64,000 nucleotides of DNA from Mycoemilia scoparia (lineage: Eukaryota; Kickxellomycota; Kickxellomycetes; Kickxellales; Kickxellaceae), in assembly GCA_027575805.1 (NCBI GenBank), contig JANBPU010000025.1:62001-126000 (forward strand). Direction: 5' to 3'. Positions 35,848 through 46,819 of this stretch are shown here, piece by piece (position 1 is the first letter of the stretch; the number at the start of each line of letters is the position of its first letter). The position numbers and the translations under genes are program-made. Under the pieces are notes generated by a model. The model did not search any database, was not told the DNA's origin, and saw nothing but the letters and a program-made list of their open reading frames with translations.

Positions 35848-37209
35848 ATGTTTTCGCTTACTTTGGAACAACTTAACGAATTGCAACGTATAATTTCTCA
35901 GCAACATCATCGTGGCCAAGTGGATGCCGACCTCCACGACTTGGTGAAAGTATTGGCCGCCAACACCCAGCTATTGGAAAAGTCGGATGCAGCCTTCATT
36001 GATGAGTCCAAAATGGGCCAGGCCAACCGCTTTATTCCACATACATTCAAAGGCGACCAGCATGACCAGCCCCGACTAACCAGCTGGCTTGCTATGCTTG
36101 AAATGTACTTTTATATGTGCGATGTGGAGCCCAAAGATCAAGTCCAGGTTGCTGCACTTTACCTCAGAGGCATTGCTCTTCAATGGTTCTGCCATTTGGC
36201 TGCCCAAGTCAATGCAGTGAGACTTGGAGACATATCCCAGTTGCAACAATCACAACAAAGCCTGCAGCAATCAGCCATTGAAATAGTCGAAAAATGCCGA
36301 CTGCCTTTTGCCAGTTGGTCTGAATTGAAGGACGCCATGACGATACGATTTTCGAGACTCTATGATGAAGTCCAGGCATTGCTTGAAATCCAGAGGATCA
36401 AGCAAGGAAACCGAAGCGTCCAATCGTATTCTCAGGCATTTTCGGAGATTTTGTATAGACTTCCGCCACAAAAAGAAGAAAGGGCAACCATCTGGTTTGT
36501 TGATGGACTTCGAGAGGACTTGCAGGATTTAGTCATGATCTCAAAGCCATCAACACTGTCTTCAACCATGGCTGTTGCCAGCATACTTGAACAATCCGGC
36601 ATGGGTGGAGGCAACCACAATAATAACAATAACAGTAATAGCAAGAGTACCAGGGGAGGAAATGGTGGTAACAACGGATCCATGAGGTCCAATCGTTCTT
36701 CAAAATCACCAACACCACGGACATCCAGACCCAGCTTGAGTGGTGTCTTTAATACTCCAGCTAGCAACAGGTCTGGCAGCTCAACGCCCCGCCACAATCC
36801 CAACACTAACATATCCAACAGCAATATTGGAATGGTCCACGGTCGTCCAAAGAGGCTTCCATTAACCCAAGAAGAGCGCGACTATCTTCGAGAAAACAAC
36901 GGGTGCTTCCGATGCCGCCTCCTCGGCCATATCGCCACTGATTGCCCTGAAAGCCAAGACCAGGGACACATTCAAAATTCAAATGGAGCTGATGCTGGTG
37001 ACTCATCAAAAAGAAGCGAGAGCAATGGCGGTGATAACAACAAATCTAACCAGTCAAAAAGAAACTCTATCAGAGGACCATCGATCCCCCTTTCATCTCC
37101 TCCATCCAAATCCACTAACACATCCAGCAACAATAACAATAATAATCGCAAAATTTCCAATCCACAAAATGCATCAGCCAAGTCCTCGCCAAAGGATAAC
37201 CAAGACTAA
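35848..37209 (+). CDS. stand-alone retrotransposon Gag-like protein with CCHC zinc knuckle
   Basis: A single exon encodes 453 aa from ATG 35848 (MFSLTLEQLNELQRIISQQH); an in-frame upstream start lies inside a TG tract and is less likely. A Ty3/gypsy-type Gag core spans residues about 60-235 (FIPHTFKGDQ..., WLAMLEMYFY, ALYLRGIALQWFCHLA, IRFSRLYDEVQALLEIQRIK, SVQSYSQAFSEIL). A Ser/Asn/Gly-rich linker follows, then a CCHC zinc knuckle (C-F-R-C-x4-GH-x4-C, near 353-366) and a Ser/Asn/Pro-rich tail. No protease, reverse transcriptase or LTR is evident within about 1 kb either side. An intact frame without partners suggests either domestication or a recent solo fragment. Confidence 0.8.
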   Translation: MFSLTLEQLNELQRIISQQHHRGQVDADLHDLVKVLAANTQLLEKSDAAFIDESKMGQANRFIPHTFKGDQHDQPRLTSWLAMLEMYFYMCDVEPKDQVQVAALYLRGIALQWFCHLAAQVNAVRLGDISQLQQSQQSLQQSAIEIVEKCRLPFASWSELKDAMTIRFSRLYDEVQALLEIQRIKQGNRSVQSYSQAFSEILYRLPPQKEERATIWFVDGLREDLQDLVMISKPSTLSSTMAVASILEQSGMGGGNHNNNNNSNSKSTRGGNGGNNGSMRSNRSSKSPTPRTSRPSLSGVFNTPASNRSGSSTPRHNPNTNISNSNIGMVHGRPKRLPLTQEERDYLRENNGCFRCRLLGHIATDCPESQDQGHIQNSNGADAGDSSKRSESNGGDNNKSNQSKRNSIRGPSIPLSSPPSKSTNTSSNNNNNNRKISNPQNASAKSSPKDNQD

Positions 37210-37683
37210 TGTAGTCAGCAGCAGCAATGATATGTCCACATTACCGTGTCAGCTTTCCCACTTTTTTGTTCACGTAAATTTTAAGATTTTGATTATGCAC
37301 ATCAATTATCGATTTTCTTTTCCTTTCAGGTCACCAATACAAGTGCTTTAGTAGTGTATGTTTTAGTTTTTATAATAATAAGGAGTTATTAAGGAAGTTT
37401 GGATCTTGTCGAGTTTTGTATAAAGCAATAATTGTTTGTCTTTTTTATTGGCTTGAGATTTTCGCATGGTATGACCACCAATCTCACTGTGCACACACGG
37501 TGAAATCAAGGACATATGCATTCGGACGAACAGGCGTTTTTTAAGCCCATGAGAATAGAAAATCAACACCATTTTCAAGTTTGTTTACCAGCAAGAAGCA
37601 TGGATTATTGAGAAGATGGGCAGATTCAGCCGCATACTGGAGCCAGGCTTGGTCGCTTGGATCCTATTCTAGATTCAATGATA

Positions 37684-37785
37684 GGTGAGATTGTTTTTGA
37701 AGGGTTAGACACACTCATTTGGCTGTGATTGTGTCTATAATCATTGGCCACCAAAACTTACCCTTCAAAAATTATGATCCATATA
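37684..37785. mobile_element. MITE-like element, family 1, copy E
   Basis: The left end is GATTGTTTTTGAAGGG; the right end, inverted, is TATGGATCATAATTTTTG, then AAGGG. The interior CTCATTTGGCTGTGATTG ... ATAATCATTGGCCACCA is shared with copies I and J (same orientation) and, inverted, with A, F and K. It ends about 100 bases past the stop codon of the minus-strand RPP1 gene. Confidence 0.85.
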
Positions 37786-37886
37786 CACACCTCCAAACTT
37801 TCAAGGCTGTTGCTTTAAAACTCATTATTGTATTTATAAAAATGTAACTAAAAAGTAAAAAAGATCATCAGTTTTTGTATTTTAGG

Positions 37887-39162
37887 TTACTGATCATTGG
37901 CCTTTCTCTTCTTTTGTGGTCTGGTGGCTGTAGTTGCTTCATTTCTTTTGGTTGAGTCATTGGATTTGGCTTCTTTTGCGGCTACACCAATACCAATAAC
38001 AGATTTAAGAGTGAATCTTCGTGTCACTGCATGGCAAATAACAGCCCTCGGGCCTGTACTTAGGCAGCATTTAGAAAGCGATGGGTTCATACCAGTAATG
38101 GTTCCCAAGTTGGTCAAGTCATATGGTGGTCGGAGATCAAACGCTGCAGAGCTTCCACTACTTATTACTAAACCCCTACCACGTGTAGCGCGTACTAGGC
38201 TAGAAGTGTTGCTTATCCACTGTCTCCTCACAGATGTATCTAATAGCAACATGGAGAGTTATATACAAATATACGTAAATGTATGTAAACACTTGTATAT
38301 GATAGGCGCAAAATAATAGTCGTAAGCAATTTGACTAACCATTAATCATTCCACTATACGAAATCTCAAATGAATATCCACTTTCGACACCTTGCATAAC
38401 CGTCTTCATCTTTATGTAAAATGGGAGGCGTGAATCGAGATCCAACGATATCAAGTCAGCAATTTGATACGTTCCTGAACACACTGCCTGCAAGAGCTTT
38501 TCGGTTGTAGGCCGAAGTGCAATTATGTCATAAGGATTTAGGACTGAAGCCATAGAATTGAGCGAAAAGTTTTGTGTATTATCCGTCAGCTCGATGGTCA
38601 GTCTTCTCAAAATTATTAGCTCATGTTGGTTGTTTTTTGCATAGCTTGACAATATATCGCTACCCGAAACTATTGCTGATGATGATGATAGCTGTGGATT
38701 TGTCCATGTAGTTGTGACACCTTCAATCTCTGGTATATTTTCCCAAACGTTTAGCTACAAGTAGGTCAGTGTTTTGGGAAAAGATAAAGGTGCTTTGAAA
38801 AAGATCCACCAATATAATATATATGCGTTTTTTATATTTTATAGTTTTAGGCTTTTTCTCTCTTACATGATCTGGGGATGGTTTTGAGTCTATGGTATGA
38901 TTCAATGCAATTATACGATAGCCAACTATACACAAAATCAAATATATATATATAGTTACTTGAAAATGTCGGTGATGTGTATATTTAAAATAAAAGAGCA
39001 TTCACAATATTATATATAAGTAGTATATATAACTAAACCGTAGAACGTACGATCTTTGGCCATCAATATGATCTTTTTTAGTGCATCTATGTCAGATGGT
39101 TTTGGTTTAACAGAAGCTTTCGTGAATGCTCCTGGTAAGTTTATGTTAAGGTCAATAAACAT
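37887..39162 (-). CDS. RPP1: Rpp1/RPP30, RNase P and MRP protein subunit (four exons)
   Basis: Exons are 39162-39051, 38925-38867, 38754-38340 and 38239-37887 (939 nt, 312 aa). It is a TIM-barrel (PHP-like) RNase P p30 family member: MFIDLNINLPGAF at the N-terminus, LGYRIIALNHTIDSKP, ILRRLTIELTD..., YDIIALRPTTEKLLQAVCSG, SLDLDSRLPFYIKMKTVMQ, GYSFEISYSG and VRATRGRGLVISSGS, ending with a basic tail (RPQKKRKANDQ). RNase P trims tRNA 5' ends and MRP processes rRNA; the subunit is nuclear. The MFIDLNI motif fixes the start. MITE copy E sits at its 3' flank. Confidence 0.94.
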
Positions 39163-39371
39163 GTTGATGAATAAATATACACAGCCACGTTTGAAAATAA
39201 AATCTAGAGTCAATGCCAATCAGGAGAAATATAGTCGACAAATTGTGGGATTTTATTAATGTATTTTAAAATGAGTACAAAAACATTGAAATATGATGCT
39301 ATACAGAGAAAAGGGGTATTGTTTAAAGAATCTTGTTCTAAAGCGGTGGTTAGGTCGTTTTAAACTGACAT
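39163..39371. other. intergenic RPP1 / H2B
   Basis: It holds the RPP1 promoter and the H2B 3' flank. Nothing else is seen. Confidence 0.5.
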
Positions 39372-39719
39372 TTACTTGCTGTTGGTGTACTTGGTGACAG
39401 CCTTGGTACCTTCGGAGACAGCGTGCTTGGAAAGTTCACCGGGGAGGAGGAGACGGACAGCAGTCTGGATTTCCCTAGAGGTGATGGTAGACTTCTTGCT
39501 GTAGGCGGCAAGCTTGGAGGCCTCGGAAGCAATACGCTCAAAGATATCCTGGACGAAGGAGTTGAGGATAGACATAGCTTTGTTGGAGATACCGGTGTCG
39601 GGGTGGACCTGCTTCAAGACCTTGTAGATATAGGTAGAGTATGTCTCCTTGCGGACCTTGGTGCGAGACTTCTTGTCACCGGAGGCGGCGGAGGACTTTG
39701 CGACTTTAGGAGGGGCCAT
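39372..39719 (-). CDS. HTB1: histone H2B
   Basis: A single exon encodes 115 aa. It has a short Lys-rich tail, then the H2B fold: [80 protein letters not shown] and [13 protein letters not shown]. The C-terminal Lys that is ubiquitinated in fungal H2B (in AVTKYTNSK) is present. It is transcribed divergently from H2A, whose start lies about 2.4 kb away, an unusually wide gap for a fungal H2A-H2B pair. Confidence 0.98.
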   Translation of the reverse strand: MAPPKVAKSSAASGDKKSRTKVRKETYSTYIYKVLKQVHPDTGISNKAMSILNSFVQDIFERIASEASKLAAYSKKSTITSREIQTAVRLLLPGELSKHAVSEGTKAVTKYTNSK

Positions 39720-40917
39720 GTTGTTAAAGAGTAGGTGCTAGAGTGCTTGTGAGGGGAGATAAAAGCAAAAGCTGGTTGGGTATAATAAATAATATATATA
39801 TATACGAAACGAATAGTCAATAGACAGTCAGGTGTGAATAAAACAAAATAAAAAGGAGGGAGAGGTTAAGGTTTAAATATATGTCTGTGAAGGACTTCTG
39901 AACTTGGCTTTGGGACTACCACCATCTTTGCTTTGTGTTGGGTGGCCCAAAAATCTAATCGAGTGGTGTAGCGTACAGTGTGCCAAAGCATAGTAATTGA
40001 AGTACGCTGCTTACAGCAAAAAAGCCCAAGGCTCAGAACGATAGGCACCCAGTTTGGCTTGAAGCTCACACGCACAACGCGTCTTTACTTGCCAGCACGC
40101 GCTAAAATGCCTGCAGCACAATCCAAATGTTCTTTATAATATGGATGCCCAAAATCAAAGTAGCGCCCTGCCTCCCAGAGCTTTGTTTCCCTTGCACACT
40201 GTGCTTTGGTGGAGCGGTATACTGTGGGTATTGACAAAATCCAGTTTAGGCACCACAACTGAATACTCGAACACTATTGGCTGATGGTGACCATCGCTCA
40301 AATGCGCCTTCACACTTTTCAAAGAATATAAGAGACATTTTCATACTCACTCACTCACATACGCTCCGTCGCATATTCACAGCTCATACATACCAAGCAT
40401 CGTCTAGACATGGCTAGAAAACGTGTTTGGGCCTGAATGTGATGGCTCGAGCAAATCCTGGATTAGGTACGATATCGACTACGGTCTTAGAACCCTTGGC
40501 ACGCCCGAATTCACAATCCAAGGGGCGTGCTTCGGGTGTTTGCACATTTGGTGCTTCACATACCAATTTCCTAAAGATGCCTAGGATCTTTGCTGACAAT
40601 GCAAGTTTATAAGTTTACGCAAATTAAAGCCATGTAGAGTTGCCATCCTTGCACAGATTGGCGGAATTCAGACTAAACAACATTGGATATGAATCGAGCA
40701 GTGTTTACATCAAGGCAGTTACTCTATTGCATTGATTCAATAAGACTAATAGATAGGTATGGCATGCATTGCTTTCGGTATACGAACATATCAATTAGAT
40801 TACTGGAATCCTGTATTTATAGGTAGATATTGCAGCTTTAGACTTGTAAAGATGACAGTCACAATCAACATCTCTAATGGTCCATGTTTAGGCTTGTGAT
40901 AACATCGGCTATACTAC

Positions 40918-40965
40918 CATGCTATGCTATGTTCTGTTCTGTTCTGTTATGTTATGTTCTGTTAG
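40918..40965. repeat. short tandem repeat
   Basis: Tandem 5-base units of the form TGCTA, TGTTC and TGTTA run through the stretch. It is non-coding. Confidence 0.7.
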
Positions 40966-41293
40966 CCAGTCTATGTGTGGTTAGTGCCAAGTCTTTGCAT
41001 TAAGTGTTTTATAACATTTCATCTGGATGTTATATACGACAAACATCATCAAAAGTATTCATGATGTCTTTACATTTTTAATCGCAATGGTTTAACTCAA
41101 TTCTTGTTAAATCATAACAGCTGTAACATTATATTATTCAACGACATTAGACTTATTTCACAATAAACAATACTATTATTATTGCTATTATTATTTAAAG
41201 CCATTGCCACCATGTTATACTGAACGCTTTAACTTTAAGTTTAGCTTCAAATGTCGCAAACTGAATCCGATACTATTCGATTTATCTAACTAA

Positions 41294-41395
41294 AGATATG
41301 GGTGGTTATTTTTGAAGGGTGGCCAATGACTATAGGGGTAACCATAGCTAAATGTGCGTGCCTAACCCTTCAAAAATAAACTCCCAAATATCTAA
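41294..41395. mobile_element. MITE-like element, family 1, copy F
   Basis: The left end is AGATATGGGTGGTTATTTTTG, then AAGGG; the right end, inverted, is AGATATTTGGGAGTTTATTT, then TTGAAGGG. The interior (GTGGCCAATGACTATAGGGG ... AGCTAAATG) matches copies A, C and K. It lies midway between the divergent H2B and H2A genes. Confidence 0.88.
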
Positions 41396-41970
41396 ATTTG
41401 TTTAACTATTGCGATATTCATTCGTATAATTCAACATAGCTATCTACACGACTTTGAATCGATATGTAGTTCAAATGTCAAAGCCGTGATGATTCAAACC
41501 CAAGTAATAGATCCATTTGAGGGGTTTCCGCTACTGTCATACTTTAGAGCGTAAAGCTAGGCTGCGGCTGCAAACCCATACAATGATAGTTGTAGAAGCG
41601 GCGATGATTGTGATGTGGTAAAACATACGCGTTTTTGGATGAGGTGATTGTGTAATAGTAGCGGTGGTAGTAGCAGCAGTAAATATGAGGCCAGAAAAAG
41701 TGTGAATCTGATTGATTTACAGACGCGACGTGATTGGGCGCGGCCAGCACCCACACAAAGTGATGGCTGGATATGCCAAATCCAACAAGGCCTATACGAC
41801 TCGATTTCGTCTTTATGACTTCTGCACACTTTGCTTTGCACAGTGTGTTTGGTGATGCGCGCGTTCCCATTTTTTGGGCTTTTGTTGGCATTATGGCCAA
41901 CACATACCTGCACTATTTTAGGATATTACTGGTCTGTTCAAGCCCTGGGTTCTTTGCTTATGTTCTTCAA

Positions 41971-41978
41971 TATATAAA
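41971..41978 (+). promoter_or_regulatory. TATA-like box of histone H2A
   Basis: TATATAAA lies about 155 bases before the H2A start, upstream of a pyrimidine-rich, intron-free leader. The position and motif are plausible for a histone core promoter; no direct evidence of use. Confidence 0.45.
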
Positions 41979-42131
41979 TTGTTACGTTTTCCTTCCCTTT
42001 CCATTTTTTGCATCTAACTACTTTTCCTCAATCTCGAATAAACTTCTCTGTGTCAGGTCTCGCTTCGTTTCCTACAACTTTACAAACACACCTTTAACTC
42101 TACAAATACACTCTAACACAAACAACTAAAA

Positions 42132-42533
42132 ATGGTTGCTGGCAAATCCGGTGGTAAGGCTGCTATCCCTTCTGGTTCTACTACAAAGTCCCGCTCATCC
42201 AAGGCCGGTCTTCAATTCCCCGTCGGTCGTATCCACCGTCATCTTCGCAACGGTAACTACGCTCCTCGCATTGCCGCTGGTGCTCCCGTCTACCTTGCTG
42301 CCGTCCTTGAGTATCTTGCTGCTGAAATTCTCGAGTTGGCTGGTAACGCTGCCCGTGATAACAAGAAGTCTCGTATCATCCCTCGTCACCTTCAACTTGC
42401 CATCCGCAATGACGAAGAATTGAACAAGCTCCTTGGCAACGTCACAATCGCTCAAGGTGGTGTCCTTCCCAACATCCACGCCCAACTTCTTCCCCAGAAG
42501 TCCAAGAAGGGTGCTGCTTCCCAAGAAATGTAA
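42132..42533 (+). CDS. HTA1: histone H2A
   Basis: A single exon encodes 133 aa. The fold is complete: [80 protein letters not shown] and [20 protein letters not shown]. The tail ends SQEM, the SQ-E/D-hydrophobic motif that is phosphorylated at DNA breaks in fungal H2A. Codon use is strongly biased (many GGT, GCT and CGT/CGC codons), as expected for a highly expressed gene. Confidence 0.98.
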   Translation: MVAGKSGGKAAIPSGSTTKSRSSKAGLQFPVGRIHRHLRNGNYAPRIAAGAPVYLAAVLEYLAAEILELAGNAARDNKKSRIIPRHLQLAIRNDEELNKLLGNVTIAQGGVLPNIHAQLLPQKSKKGAASQEM

Positions 42534-42849
42534 AGACTTTGTCACACATCTACTACAATATAGCTTGTTTTTTCTTTTCTACAACCAATATCAACACAGT
42601 TTTGTACCATATCATAATTTTAGATTGAAAATAAAATTCTCTCACATCATTTCATCTTTAATTTTTACATGTGTTTTATTGTATTTCCTTTTCTAAACTC
42701 CGGATGTCTTTAAAAAGTTACTGTTGCCTTTTTGACACCTTCATCATTTTTGTTTATTTAACTCAGCTTAAATAGTTTAAAGTCATTCAATTGTAGCTTT
42801 TTTATATATAAAAAACATTTTATTGAGATTTTTGCCTATAAAAACCAAA

Positions 42850-44027
42850 CTAAAAACCGTAATCCCTTCTGGTGGGGCTCTTTGACCTATCTCTGTCATA
42901 CCTTCTTGTCCATCTTCCTTCTCCTTGTCGGTCATTTGTATCTCTCCAGCTACTATCATTATCACCACTGATTGGACCCAGTCTTGAATGGATATCCTTC
43001 TTTTCCGATTCTTTGTTGTTCCCAAATCCCTCTTCCTCATTTTCGTGATGAACAAAAGCAAAGTCGACTTTTATCTCTTCTCCCAACAGTCTTTTGCCGT
43101 CCTCTTCATCGATTGCGTTCTTGGCCTCCTTGTATGTATCATACTCAATAAACGCATATCCCTATAACAACCACGCACATAACACATCTGTTGTTTTAGA
43201 GGATTGTCAATTTGATGGCATGTTTATACACATCACAATATGATCAAAGATTGGTCAAGTATGGAGGGTGACTGTACCTTTACAAATCCAGTTTCTCTGT
43301 CCAAGTTAAGATGAAGATTTTTTATTTTTCCATATTCACTAAACTTGTCGTGAATATCTTCCTCTCTAGTTTCTTCGTGTAGTCCCGTCAGCACAAGCAC
43401 CCATCCTTCAATTGCTATATATACATTGGCGATTATTAGTGTTTTGTTTTAAAGGAGCATTTGTGTCATGAAATACATATTGACAGGGTGGTCTCATCTA
43501 AAAGGGATTGTGGCGCTAGGATATTCCCTTAGCCTTAGATACCAGCCAGTCATCACCGAGGCTCCAGCTAAAATGGATGAGGTTATGGGCTGATTTGCAG
43601 GGAATGTGTGAGGGTATCATCTGGCTGTTCCCTTTTTGTGGAGACCTACTTTCCATAAGTATTATCATAGGGCTTTTTGGTAACAAATCTACTTACATCT
43701 TTGTGCTTTGGCAGCTTGTGTGAATACTGATGGTGTTCCGCTTCCTTTTATACTACCACCAACGTTCTCAACCTCCATCAATCCATCTTGTTGACCATTG
43801 GGTTCTTGCTTATCATTTCCTGCTTCCGATGGTAAAGGTGGTGCGGCAGATCTTATATTTGCTCGTTCCATTTGTGCCATAACGAAATTTTTCTTTGCGC
43901 GGGATTTTGTAGAAGCGATGATGACTTCTGTAGTAGTAGTATTCGGCTCAACCGGCACTGCACCTTGCTTTCCGCCATTATCATTATTTGTGGCTCCTTT
44001 CATATCAAGCTCGATTGTGTTGTTCAT
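42850..44027 (-). CDS. Y14/RBM8A, exon junction complex subunit (three exons)
   Basis: Exons are 44027-43697, 43414-43278 and 43161-42850 (780 nt, 259 aa). A long low-complexity N-terminus (about 110 aa; animal Y14 has about 70) precedes an [63 protein letters not shown] and [11 protein letters not shown]. The C-terminus is RS/RD-rich ([15 protein letters not shown]). The motifs are those of RBM8A/Tsunagi, the partner of Mago in the exon junction complex. The long insert [12 protein letters not shown] after the RRM is unusual. Intron 1 (43696-43415) hosts a family-2 repeat element. The start is the ATG at 44027 ([11 protein letters not shown]). Confidence 0.9.
43486..43650 (-). mobile_element. 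inverted-repeat element, family 2, copy 2, in Y14 intron 1
   Basis: The ends are GGTCTCATCTAAAAGGGA on the left and, inverted, GGTCTCCACAAAAAGGGA on the right, so this is the best-preserved copy. Read on the minus strand it aligns with 13612-13766 and 46820-46960 through TTTTAGCTGGAG and GTGATGACTGGCTGGTATC. It is non-coding and lies entirely inside the intron. Confidence 0.75.
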
Positions 44028-44429
44028 CTTGGCGGATTTTGTGTATTGTATAGGTCTTGTCAAAGTGTATATATATATATATATATATATATATTCCTCC
44101 TTTTTTTATTAATGTAAAGTGACAAGGTGACTATGGTTATGGTTTCCACAATAATACTAAAGTGGTAGTTCACAAATCCCTGTGGTTTATACCTGCTATT
44201 GATCCAGGTTATGGGAATATTATTACTTATAAGGGCTACGCGTAAAAAGCATGTCGTTTAACATAACGCGAAACCAGAATGCATGTATATGGTATTTTTA
44301 AAGACACACTCAAGCTACCAATTATTACAAGGATTACAGTGTATGTATTTAGATTTATTACGAGTATATAGAAAGACAAAATAGAATATCTCTAGATTAG
44401 TTGCTTTGCAACGGTTTTTCATGAAAGCA
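44028..44429. other. intergenic Y14 / chitinase
   Basis: A (TA)n microsatellite at 44068-44094 lies just before the Y14 start. The rest is the AT-rich 3' flank of the chitinase. No gene is seen. Confidence 0.55.
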
Positions 44430-45671
44430 TTAGTTTTTACCAAAAGAGTTGAGGACATCAAGAAGCTCGTCATTATAATCTTGGCCAAGAGCCCATATCA
44501 TTGTGCCAGCAAGCCCCTTCTTTGCAGCATAGTTGACCTTGATCCTCAAACTCTGAGGATCGTCGTAACTGATAAATGTGTTGTTCTTGGTGTTGAACAG
44601 CCATGGGGTTTGGGTGGCGTTGTCCCATGTCCTGACCCATTCACCAGCTGCAGTGGTTGGACTAGAGAGAAGGCCTTGGTCACGAAGATGGAGGTATTGC
44701 CAGGTGCCAGCCAATGATGTGCTGTTTGCGCATTTGTCAAAGAAGGGCGCATCGGTCTTATCACCGTGGGGTGGGGTTTTCTTAGCGGGTTGTTCAATGT
44801 AGGTAGAGTTTTTGGTCATGCCTTGTAGTGCTTGGAAAGAGCGTCCATAGAAGGGTACGCCAGCGACTAAGCGCTCCTTTGGCCAGCCGGCACTAGTCCA
44901 GTCATCAATTGCCTGTGCAAGCGAGAACGGCTGCTTGGCGTTCTTGGGGGCATTGAGTGGAGCATTAGCACCCGTTGAGCCCTGACCGACGGTGTTGATG
45001 TCGAAGCCCATTATCGAGGTGAAGTTAACGTACTTGGCATACTCGCTGACATCCTTGAGCGGGCCATCGGGTCCATCGAAAGGCTGGACACGGACTGCAA
45101 GAGAGATTCCCTTCTTTCCAACACCAAACCTGGAATTGAGGCAATGGCGTGTTTCGCTCAAAAGAGTCAAGAGGTTCTTTGCATCGTTTTCGGGGTCGTA
45201 TTTGTTACAGGTGTTTCCAAGACGCCCTGGATATTCCCAATCGAAATCAACTCCATCTAAGTCGTGTTTTTTGATGAAATCCGCGACGCCCTCAACCAGG
45301 GTTTTCCGAGTCTTGGTATTGGCCAGAACAGGAGTGAACAGGTTGGATGCTGACCACCCACCAAGGGATATTTGCATGGATACACCGTGATTATGTGCTT
45401 CCTTGACAACTTCGTCTATGAATGACTCGCCGTCCAAGGTGAACGTGCCGTTTTCTTGGAGAATCCCGAATGCAAAGTTGGCGTGAGTCAGCTTGCTCCA
45501 TGTGATGTTTTGAAGAGGGCTACCACTCCACGTAGGATAGTATCCAACAACAAGTGGTCGATGCCCAGGACACTTCTTTGGAGCAGCAGCATCAGAAGCA
45601 GGGGCAGCGTTGGCACTGAATGATATGAAAGCCAAGGTGGCTAACAATGCAAGAGAAGACTTGAGATTCAT
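44430..45671 (-). CDS. secreted GH18 chitinase
   Basis: A single exon encodes 413 aa. A signal peptide (about residues 1-22, hydrophobic LLATLAFISFSANA) precedes a glycoside hydrolase family 18 barrel. The catalytic DxxDxDxE motif is intact (DGVDFDWEYPG near 137-147), with SLGGW upstream (the SxGG strand) and, downstream, YAKYVNFTSIMGFDINT and VAGVPFYGRSF. The C-terminal GTMIWALGQDYNDELLDVLN is typical. There are several N-glycosylation sites and no chitin-binding or GPI signal. It would cleave beta-1,4-N-acetylglucosamine polymers in wall remodelling, nutrition or attack on other organisms; the role is not decided by sequence. Confidence 0.95.
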   Translation of the reverse strand: MNLKSSLALLATLAFISFSANAAPASDAAAPKKCPGHRPLVVGYYPTWSGSPLQNITWSKLTHANFAFGILQENGTFTLDGESFIDEVVKEAHNHGVSMQISLGGWSASNLFTPVLANTKTRKTLVEGVADFIKKHDLDGVDFDWEYPGRLGNTCNKYDPENDAKNLLTLLSETRHCLNSRFGVGKKGISLAVRVQPFDGPDGPLKDVSEYAKYVNFTSIMGFDINTVGQGSTGANAPLNAPKNAKQPFSLAQAIDDWTSAGWPKERLVAGVPFYGRSFQALQGMTKNSTYIEQPAKKTPPHGDKTDAPFFDKCANSTSLAGTWQYLHLRDQGLLSSPTTAAGEWVRTWDNATQTPWLFNTKNNTFISYDDPQSLRIKVNYAAKKGLAGTMIWALGQDYNDELLDVLNSFGKN

Positions 45672-46779
45672 GATGTGAAAGAAAAGTGGTTTATTCTATG
45701 TCTCGGAGATGTTCCGCGTAGAGAAGTCGTGTTTTGATGAATCTTGGTCAACAAGTTCAAGGCGGCGTATATGTATAAAATAGGTGGGTATGTAGATTTT
45801 TAACTTTTCTTCAAGAGACGTTTGGAAACCATGCTCTTTATATGGTTTCTGGTGATAGTTTGGTCAATGTTGATATTCTTAATATACTATCTATAAGCCA
45901 CAGCATGTTGGCTTCAAGTAAAATACCACTCCGCTCTTCTCCCCAACAATTGTCGAGTCGTGGCTGATAACCCAAATTTAACATAGATAAGGAGTCGTCA
46001 AGCTGATTGTTTTCTAAAACTAGATGATGTACTTGCTTTGAGTATGGCATTTAGGGCTAAAGTTAGAAACACAAGGTAAATCAATACTATAATCAAAGTA
46101 CCCCACATTTGACATACAGATGGAAACTCAGCGCTTATTGGTCTGTATGAAATGGATGAACGCTTGGTGCACTAAAGGTTGTCTATTATTAACAATAGAC
46201 GTCTGGTTCATTTCACTTGAAGCCACTCAGATAGTCAATTGTTTACCGAAATAGGCAACTTTGTAGCGATCATCCCCACAGCCAAATCTCTTTGGATTCT
46301 TTATGTCATGCAAAGATCAAAGACTATAGTCAAATTTGTGCCAAGTTGCATGGTTGATAAAGCACCAGAGCTATATTTTGATATTACTATTTCACAACAC
46401 AACAGATAAAAAAGGGTCCCCAAAAGTATAGTCAAAAAAATTAAAGTGCATATATAATATAATTATAAACTTTATTACAAGGAGTATCACTATGGTTATC
46501 ATGTAACAGTATTAGCATTGAAATCAGTACTCGCCTAAAAGCCTTGGGTCAATCGTTACCCAAGTAGCTTGTGTGTAACGATGTATCAACACACGTATCA
46601 CCCAAATGGGCTTTGTAAAGTAAATCAGGCTTACCACTGACTGAGAGCTACTTCTGTGAGACGGTCTACTTTAAAGTCTAACCAGGACTGAAGATAATGT
46701 TTAACTACTCTTTCCCATTATAAACCCATAATTATAGCCATGTCCTATACATCAGCAGCAATAATACAACAAATATAGG

Positions 46780-46800
46780 AAGATTATTTTTGAAGGATTA
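46780..46800. mobile_element. solitary MITE end, family 1, copy G (fragment)
   Basis: AGATTATTTTTGAAGGATTA is a family-1 left terminal repeat with no matching right end before the family-2 element begins at about 46820. It may be the remnant of a copy broken by that insertion. Confidence 0.55.
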
Positions 46801-46819
46801 GTTACTCATTTGGCAAGTT

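Larger units (their letters stand above)
39720..42131. other. divergent histone H2B-H2A intergenic region
   Basis: This is about 2.4 kb. It contains AT-rich sequence next to H2B (39780-39805), a pentamer-like run of TGTTC/TATGT units (40918-40965), MITE copy F (41294-41395) and an H2A-side TATA-like box (41971). Around 40327-40430 lies a second promoter-like stretch: TATAAG, a CACTCACTCACATACG-like leader and ATGGCTAGAAAACG, which stops after eight codons. No complete gene was found there. Confidence 0.5.

Noticed and set aside
34709..37860. LTR retrotransposon around the Gag-like gene
   Set aside because: No direct repeats, primer-binding site, protease, RT or integrase frame was seen on either side.
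40427..40612. 61-codon open frames on both strands between the histones
   Set aside because: No family match and no splice pattern; both strands open by chance.
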